Positions 6,559-10,169 of a stretch of 10,169 nt of DNA are shown piece after piece (positions within the stretch are counted from its first letter, which is position 1; each line of letters begins with the position of its first letter). Both the position numbers and the translations under genes were made by a program. Source of the stretch: Thermoanaerobaculia bacterium (GTDB lineage: Bacteria; Bacteroidota; Bacteroidia; Chitinophagales; Saprospiraceae); the NCBI GenBank assembly GCA_023151335.1, contig JAKLJF010000127.1, positions 1 to 10,169 of the forward strand, written 5' to 3'. The notes under the pieces are model-generated. The model was not told the DNA's origin. It did not search any database and worked only from the letters and a program-made list of their open reading frames with translations.

Positions 6559-7252
6559 AAACCGCCATTTTCGCTTTTCTTGCCCGCTTCTGGTCGGCGT
6601 TGCTTTCGTACAGACAATATTGGTCGTATTTCACCCGGTCGCGCTCGACCCAGATATCTTTTCCGATGTCGCAGAGTACGACCAGTTCCTGGTACAACTT
6701 ATTGCCCTGATCCACGCGGCGTTCCACGGCGATGTCGCGGTCATGCAGTTTGTCCTGCTGGATGTTCATGGCGTTTTCAAACTCGGTGCAGGCGGTCAGT
6801 ACGCGTTGAATAATATTTTCATTGACGCCCACTTCGGCCAGAAAATCGATCTGGGCGCGTGCCACGCGTGCCACGCGGCGGCCGCAAAAGAGCAGTTGCG
6901 GGTCGCTCATGTCGCCGAGTTTGGCGGTGCCGAATTTGCGGTAGCGCCCTGTTTTGTCGTGGTATTTCATGGCCACGCGGGTCATCAGCGAGCGGATGGC
7001 GGTGCGCAATTTATCGGCGGCCTGGTTTTTCTTTTCCGTACAGATCATTTGATCGCCCACCATCTCGTCGTCGTCGGGCAGGTTGTGAAACTGGTCGCAC
7101 AATGCCTTGAAAGCCTTCAACCGCTCGACACCGTATCCATACTGAACAAACAGATCGATGTCGCGATGGGCATTGCGGATAGCCTGAATGCAGTTGACAT
7201 ATAGCTCTGCGTCCGAGATATTGTGCATGCGGTGGCCGGGCTGTTTCTTCAT
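6557..7252 (-). CDS. predicted helical protein of unknown function
   Basis: I do not recognise a named family. The product is 231 residues, soluble, highly charged, and apparently almost entirely alpha-helical, with long amphipathic stretches at about 13-57, 65-98, 118-160 and 163-215. It has no signal peptide or membrane segment. Seven cysteines (21, 52, 71, 123, 155, 194, 213) are spread singly rather than in metal-binding pairs. The least helical segment, G-R-Y-R-K-F-G-T-A-K-L-G-D-M-S-D-P-Q-L (102-120), is the likeliest functional or conserved core. The C-terminus is basic (K-R-A-R-K-A-K). The start at ATG 7252 has a T/A-rich leader without Shine-Dalgarno; a second ATG 8 codons in (7228) is possible. 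It is monocistronic, with its own promoter candidate upstream. A structural or nucleic-acid-associated helical bundle is possible, but that is a guess. Confidence 0.75.
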   Translation of the reverse strand: MKKQPGHRMHNISDAELYVNCIQAIRNAHRDIDLFVQYGYGVERLKAFKALCDQFHNLPDDDEMVGDQMICTEKKNQAADKLRTAIRSLMTRVAMKYHDKTGRYRKFGTAKLGDMSDPQLLFCGRRVARVARAQIDFLAEVGVNENIIQRVLTACTEFENAMNIQQDKLHDRDIAVERRVDQGNKLYQELVVLCDIGKDIWVERDRVKYDQYCLYESNADQKRARKAKMAV

Positions 7253-7301
7253 AATAAATTGTTTTAAGGTTTTTTAGGGCAGCGATATTTGATTCTTATT
7301 G

Positions 7302-7321
7302 TAAATCAACACATTGATTTA
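7302..7321. promoter_or_regulatory. 8-4-8 palindrome, operator or leader hairpin candidate
   Basis: TAAATCAA (7302-7309), the spacer CACA, then TTGATTTA (7314-7321) form a perfect inverted repeat. It lies in the leader of the helical-protein gene, about 50 bases from its start and just downstream of the promoter candidate. A third half-site, TTGATT at 7289-7294, could pair alternatively with the central AATCAA. It could be a repressor site or an RNA hairpin. Confidence 0.45.
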
Positions 7322-7335
7322 TCTGGAATTTCGGA

Positions 7336-7367
7336 CAAAAATAATATGTTTTAAAATTCGGCACAAT
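7336..7367 (-). promoter_or_regulatory. Bacteroidota-type promoter candidate for the helical-protein gene
   Basis: Read on the minus strand, ATTG (7367-7364) is followed after 20 bases by TATTTTTG (7343-7336). The second box fits the TAnnTTTG -7 consensus exactly and the first is one base from the TTTG -33 box. A start near 7330 would give a leader of roughly 75 bases ahead of ATG 7252, including the palindrome at 7302-7321. Confidence 0.5.
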
Positions 7368-7429
7368 AGGTTGACACAAAAAATTATTTACTTTTCCTCA
7401 GTTAAAATTTCCGCACTAATTTACGCAAC

Positions 7430-9016
7430 CTATTTTTCCTGTTGTAATGCCTCGATGGTACTCGCCGGCAAATTCCGCAAATCCAGGATCATCAGCCCGT
7501 CCAGGCAATCGGAAAAATTGGGATCCACGTTGAAAGCGATAAAGCGGGCATTCTGTTTCAGGTATTGCCTGAACAGTACCGGCACTTTAAAATGCGCCGG
7601 TTCGATGGCTTCCACAAAACTTTCGAGCGCGTCGAATTCGCCGTGCAGCATTTCTGCCAGCAGGCGGGTATTGACCGATTTTGTTTTGATCCGGAAAGGT
7701 TTGCGGGGTCGAACAAACCTGGCCAGTTCTTCATCGAAACAAAAACGCTGGATGAATTCCACGATAACGCTTTTGGATATGTCCGAAAACTCTTTGCTGA
7801 TGCTGACCGGTCCGTACAGGTAGCGATATTGGGGGTTGGCCAGTAGAAAATGCAGTATTCCCTTCCAGAGCAGGAATAAAGGCAGGCGGTGTTTCTGGTA
7901 GTCCGGGATGATATAAGAACGGCCCAGTTCGACGGCCTGGGTCAGAATAGGGAAAAAACCGGGTTTCATTTTGAACAGGCTGTTTGTATAAAAGCCGTTG
8001 ACCCCGAAGCGGTTGAAAATCCGGTCGCCCTGACCGAGGCGGTATCCGCCGGCGATTCGCTGCGCCTCGCGATCCCAGATGACCAGTTGGAGATAATATA
8101 AATCGTACTCGTCCAGATCGCGCGCCTGGCCGGTGCCTTCCCCGGTAGCGCGGAAGGTGAGTTCGCGCAGCCGGCCAATCTCAAACATCGCGTTGGGCAG
8201 GTCGATAAAAGGCGCTACGTACACATCAAACGGTCCGCGCGACGTGATCAGGTTCGCCGGTTTGAGGGCGGCTATGTCGGCAGCTACCAAACTGGGGTCG
8301 CTTGCAGGGGCGAGGGGCTTTTGGTCGGCCGGCTTTTCCGAGGTAAAATGTTCAGGCTGAATATCGAAAGGGGAGCCAAGGGAGAAAATTTTGGCCTGAA
8401 GAAACTGTCCCCAGAGCCGGTTCCGCCGGAACATGGCCATCTCTTCCGGCAAAATGGGGCTGCCCACCCGCACGCTGACGCGCACCGGCTGTTCGGGGGA
8501 ATCATGGAGCAATCCGGAAAATGCCCTGCGCAACAACCCGCCGGGCTGGTGGTCGGCAATGAGGTGAATGGGGATGATGGGCTGGCCGGCTTTGCGCAGT
8601 TGTTTCAGTACCTGGGTGCGCAGCAGGTTTTTTCCGAAATTACCCAGCGGATTTTCAGAAAAATCAAGCGCCAGACCGACCGCCACGCCTTTTTGCACGT
8701 ATTTGGCCACTTTTTTCCCAAAATTCAGGCGTAAAAATCCATCCTGTAGCTTGCCGCGCTGCGGCCGGACGGCAATTTCTTCCAGGGCTTTTGGCGGCGG
8801 AGTGGGGTAGGGATGTAAAATCCGGACCGACTCGGCATGGGTTGCCAGCAGGTGGAGCAAAATCCAATCATCGATGCCGGGCAGCAGTTGGTTGCAGACA
8901 AAAATGGCTGCCGGGTATTTCACCAGTATTTTTTGATCGTACGCTCCCAGGTCAAGCGTAACGCCGGCTTCGGCGAGTTTGGACTGCGCCAGTCCGGAGA
9001 GTTTTTCCATTCTCAT
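7430..9016 (-). CDS. two-domain acyltransferase: degenerate PlsC-like N-terminus plus GNAT/hemolysin-like N-acyltransferase
   Basis: Predicted membrane-lipid acyltransferase of 528 residues. The C-terminal domain (about 265-510) has the pattern of the GNAT 'hemolysin' family that includes OlsB/OlsF C-terminal domains and the glycine-lipid enzyme GlsB: F-E-I-G-R-L-R (278-284), G-F-Y-T-N-S-L-F (341-348), V-E-L-G-R-S-Y-I (362-369), R-L-P-L-F-L-L-W-K-G (377-386) and Y-G-P-V-S-I-S (401-407). These enzymes N-acylate an amino acid to make aminolipids. The N-terminal domain (about 30-220) aligns in outline with lysophospholipid acyltransferases. At the H-x5-D site, however, it reads N42-Q43-L-L-P-G-I-D49, and where F-P-x-G-x-x-S is expected it reads L-D-F-S-E-N-P-L. 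O-acylation by this half is therefore doubtful. The gene follows marC-like by 5 bases and is probably co-transcribed. An OlsF-like ornithine/glycine lipid synthase with one active half is the leading reading. Confidence 0.8.
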   Translation of the reverse strand: MRMEKLSGLAQSKLAEAGVTLDLGAYDQKILVKYPAAIFVCNQLLPGIDDWILLHLLATHAESVRILHPYPTPPPKALEEIAVRPQRGKLQDGFLRLNFGKKVAKYVQKGVAVGLALDFSENPLGNFGKNLLRTQVLKQLRKAGQPIIPIHLIADHQPGGLLRRAFSGLLHDSPEQPVRVSVRVGSPILPEEMAMFRRNRLWGQFLQAKIFSLGSPFDIQPEHFTSEKPADQKPLAPASDPSLVAADIAALKPANLITSRGPFDVYVAPFIDLPNAMFEIGRLRELTFRATGEGTGQARDLDEYDLYYLQLVIWDREAQRIAGGYRLGQGDRIFNRFGVNGFYTNSLFKMKPGFFPILTQAVELGRSYIIPDYQKHRLPLFLLWKGILHFLLANPQYRYLYGPVSISKEFSDISKSVIVEFIQRFCFDEELARFVRPRKPFRIKTKSVNTRLLAEMLHGEFDALESFVEAIEPAHFKVPVLFRQYLKQNARFIAFNVDPNFSDCLDGLMILDLRNLPASTIEALQQEK

Positions 9017-9021
9017 AACAC

Positions 9022-9648
9022 TTATTCTATCGTACCGATAAGATGCACAATTCCATCCACCATCAGCTGTACGGCTATGGCTACAACGATGAATCCCATG
9101 ATCCGTGCGATGGCATTCAGGCCGCCTGCGCCGAATACTTTAAACAGGAACGGCGCCATACGCAGCAGACCCCAAACGAGCACCGTGACAGCCAGAATAG
9201 CGGCAATGATCTGCAGTCGCAGCTCCCACGACGGGTGTTGATTGAACTGGGTGATCAGGTAAGAGATGGAGCCGGGGCCCGACAGCATGGGCATGGCCAT
9301 TGGCGAAAAGGCGATGTCGATCCTTTCCTGCGCCTGTTTCTCCGCGTTTTTGTCGTAACCGCGTTGCCGGGCGAAATTACCCGACATCAGACCGAAACCA
9401 CTGATCAGCAGGGCCATGCCGCCGGCAATCCGGAGGGCATGGATCGTGAGCCCGAAAAAACTCAGGATATAGGAGCCGGCCAGGAAAAAACTGATGAGTA
9501 TGAGCAGGAAGTACAAACTGGTTTGCAGGGCGATGCGGTCGCGTTCCGCCTTTGGGCGGTCGCCGGTAAGCGCCACATACACCGGGATGGCGCCGGGCGG
9601 ATCTACAATGGAGAAAAGGGAAAAGAGGGTAGCGAGGAAAAAGTCCAT
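9022..9648 (-). CDS. MarC family (UPF0056) integral membrane protein
   Basis: Inner-membrane protein of 208 residues, full length for the MarC family. About six membrane helices are predicted at roughly 3-25, 43-66, 70-90, 111-134, 143-163 and 176-205. Family motifs are clear: S-I-V-D-P-P-G-A-I-P-V-Y (13-24), R-I-A-G-G-M-A-L-L-I-S-G-F (73-85), A-F-S-P-M-A-M-P-M-L-S-G-P-G-S-I (113-128) and R-I-M-G-F-I-V-V-A-I-A-V-Q (182-194). The two P/G-rich loops suggest an internally repeated transporter-like fold. The substrate of the family is not established; the old link to multiple antibiotic resistance was not upheld. It starts at ATG 9648 with a short leader and a promoter candidate just upstream, and leads a two-gene unit with the acyltransferase. 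Confidence 0.93.
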   Translation of the reverse strand: MDFFLATLFSLFSIVDPPGAIPVYVALTGDRPKAERDRIALQTSLYFLLILISFFLAGSYILSFFGLTIHALRIAGGMALLISGFGLMSGNFARQRGYDKNAEKQAQERIDIAFSPMAMPMLSGPGSISYLITQFNQHPSWELRLQIIAAILAVTVLVWGLLRMAPFLFKVFGAGGLNAIARIMGFIVVAIAVQLMVDGIVHLIGTIE

Positions 9649-9670
9649 GCAATCAAGTTGTTCGTTTGGG

Positions 9671-9703
9671 CAAACCTACGGAAAGGCGATCATTTTGTGT
9701 AAA
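9671..9703 (-). promoter_or_regulatory. Bacteroidota-type promoter candidate for the MarC-like operon
   Basis: On the minus strand, TTTA (9703-9700) is followed after 21 bases by TAGGTTTG (9678-9671). The latter is an exact match to the TAnnTTTG -7 consensus and the former is one base from the -33 TTTG. It sits 22 bases ahead of ATG 9648, which would give a very short leader. Confidence 0.5.
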
Positions 9704-9817
9704 TTGTCAATTACCTGTCGGAATCAAAAGCCATCATTTAACTTTTACCGGCTTTCTATATTTTCGCCCCCGGTTTGCGCGTTTAGGATTTGTTAAGAAA
9801 TTGCCAAAATGATAACA

Positions 9818-9859
9818 GGTCGCATGACCATGACGCCTGCGGGCGTTTGATCAGGCGTC
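9818..9859 (+). promoter_or_regulatory. overlapping hairpins in the leader of the secreted TPR-like gene
   Basis: Three dyads lie 34-75 bases ahead of ATG 9893: GGTC-GCAT-GACC (9818-9829); ACGCC-TGCG-GGCGT (9833-9846), followed by TT; and GACGCCTG (9832-9839) facing CAGGCGTC (9852-9859), a perfect 8-bp stem. The last two share bases and exclude each other. They could be a leader switch, attenuator or protein site, or simply a stable 5' structure. No known riboswitch was recognised. Confidence 0.4.
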
Positions 9860-9892
9860 CTTCTTCCATCAAAAATCGAAATTCCTGTTGAC

Positions 9893-10169
9893 ATGAACCT
9901 TCGGAAAGGTATCTTCTCTCTTCTCCTTTTTTTGACCCCCTTCCTGCTTGTATCCCAGCAAACAACGGTTTTTACCGAGGCTAACCTGGCTTACAAGCGT
10001 GGCGTGGAGTTTTTCAACCAGCGCTTGTACGGATTGGCCCAAAAAGAATTCCGCACTACCATGGACCTGCTCCGGCCGGTCAACGAGCCGGATTGGCGCG
10101 CCCTGAAAACAGACGCGGAACTCTACCATGCCAAATGCGCCGTCCGCCTGGAACAGCCGGAAGCGGAAA
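9893..10169 (+). CDS. secreted helical (TPR-like) protein, 3'-truncated by the window edge
   Basis: The first 92 residues of a protein that continues past the window. Residues 1-23 are a classical Sec signal peptide: basic M-N-L-R-K, a hydrophobic core F-S-L-L-L-F-L-T-P-F-L-L-V, and a probable cleavage site around S21-Q22. There is no lipobox cysteine, so a periplasmic or outer-membrane-associated protein is expected rather than a lipoprotein. The mature part begins with a helical hairpin, A-N-L-A-Y-K-R-G-V-E-F-F (30-41) then L-Y-G-L-A-Q-K-E-F (45-53), spaced like a tetratricopeptide repeat. A second helix follows, A-E-L-Y-H-A-K-C-A-V-R-L (75-86). Long TPR proteins with this beginning occur in Bacteroidota, including parts of the type 9 secretion/gliding apparatus, but too little is visible to name it. 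The first ATG with a full signal peptide was chosen; upstream in-frame coding is not evident. Confidence 0.7.
   Translation, partial: MNLRKGIFSLLLFLTPFLLVSQQTTVFTEANLAYKRGVEFFNQRLYGLAQKEFRTTMDLLRPVNEPDWRALKTDAELYHAKCAVRLEQPEAE

Noticed and set aside
6509..7204. 231-residue + strand open frame opposite the helical-protein gene
   Set aside because: The minus frame has the better leader, promoter candidate and amino-acid composition; the + frame is repetitive V/F/H/A typical of an antisense shadow.
9043..9702. 219-residue + strand frame opposite the MarC-like gene
   Set aside because: The minus frame is an unmistakable MarC-family membrane protein; the + frame is Gln/His/Asp-rich shadow sequence.
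9740..9790. Promoter for the TPR-like gene at CTATATTTTCGCC
   Set aside because: The box differs from TAnnTTTG, and no TTTG-like box lies at the right distance, so I did not list it.

Overview
The window looks like chromosomal DNA from a member of the Bacteroidota, probably from the Saprospiria/Chitinophagia side. The reasons are the protein families present (a two-gene iron-sulfur pair followed by a small protein usually labelled 'ABC transporter ATPase', a PyrR-like phosphoribosyltransferase, and a fused PlsC-like/GNAT lipid acyltransferase), starts without Shine-Dalgarno sequences, and promoter-like boxes resembling the TAnnTTTG -7 element of that phylum. Species cannot be decided from the sequence.

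Region 1 (about 1-3082, + strand) is a tight three-gene cassette with gaps of 3 and 12 bases: the 3' part of an alpha/beta-hydrolase-like protein, a peptidoglycan-binding protein with an M74/M15-type (LAS) zinc peptidase domain, and a second peptidoglycan-binding protein with an M15-type peptidase domain. The two complete proteins have no signal peptide and share a short M-x-N-R-F-L N-terminus. This suggests cell-wall-active proteins delivered or loaded by something other than Sec, such as a contractile injection system, T6SS or phage-tail-like particle. No such machinery is visible here, so that is inference. This is the most accessory-looking part of the window, and sampled lines look less GC-rich than the rest.

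Region 2 (3083-5938) has a 207-base convergent gap, then a minus-strand operon: membrane protein with two 4Fe-4S motifs, a CCG-domain (HdrD/GlpC-like) iron-sulfur protein, and a small conserved protein of unknown role. Together the first two look like a quinone-linked electron-transfer module.

Region 3 (5939-7429) has a PyrR-like phosphoribosyltransferase on the + strand converging on a helical protein of unknown function. A perfect 13-bp inverted repeat built from GGTTAGAA-type units separates them, and a related repeat lies at about 3811-3838. The helical protein has a good promoter candidate and an 8-4-8 palindrome in its leader.

Region 4 (7430-9648) is a minus-strand pair, a MarC-family membrane protein followed by a two-domain acyltransferase whose N-terminal PlsC-like half seems to have lost its catalytic histidine. 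After a 244-base divergent gap, a secreted helical (TPR-like) protein begins on the + strand at 9893 and runs off the window.

No rRNA, tRNA, CRISPR array, insertion sequence or transposase was recognised.
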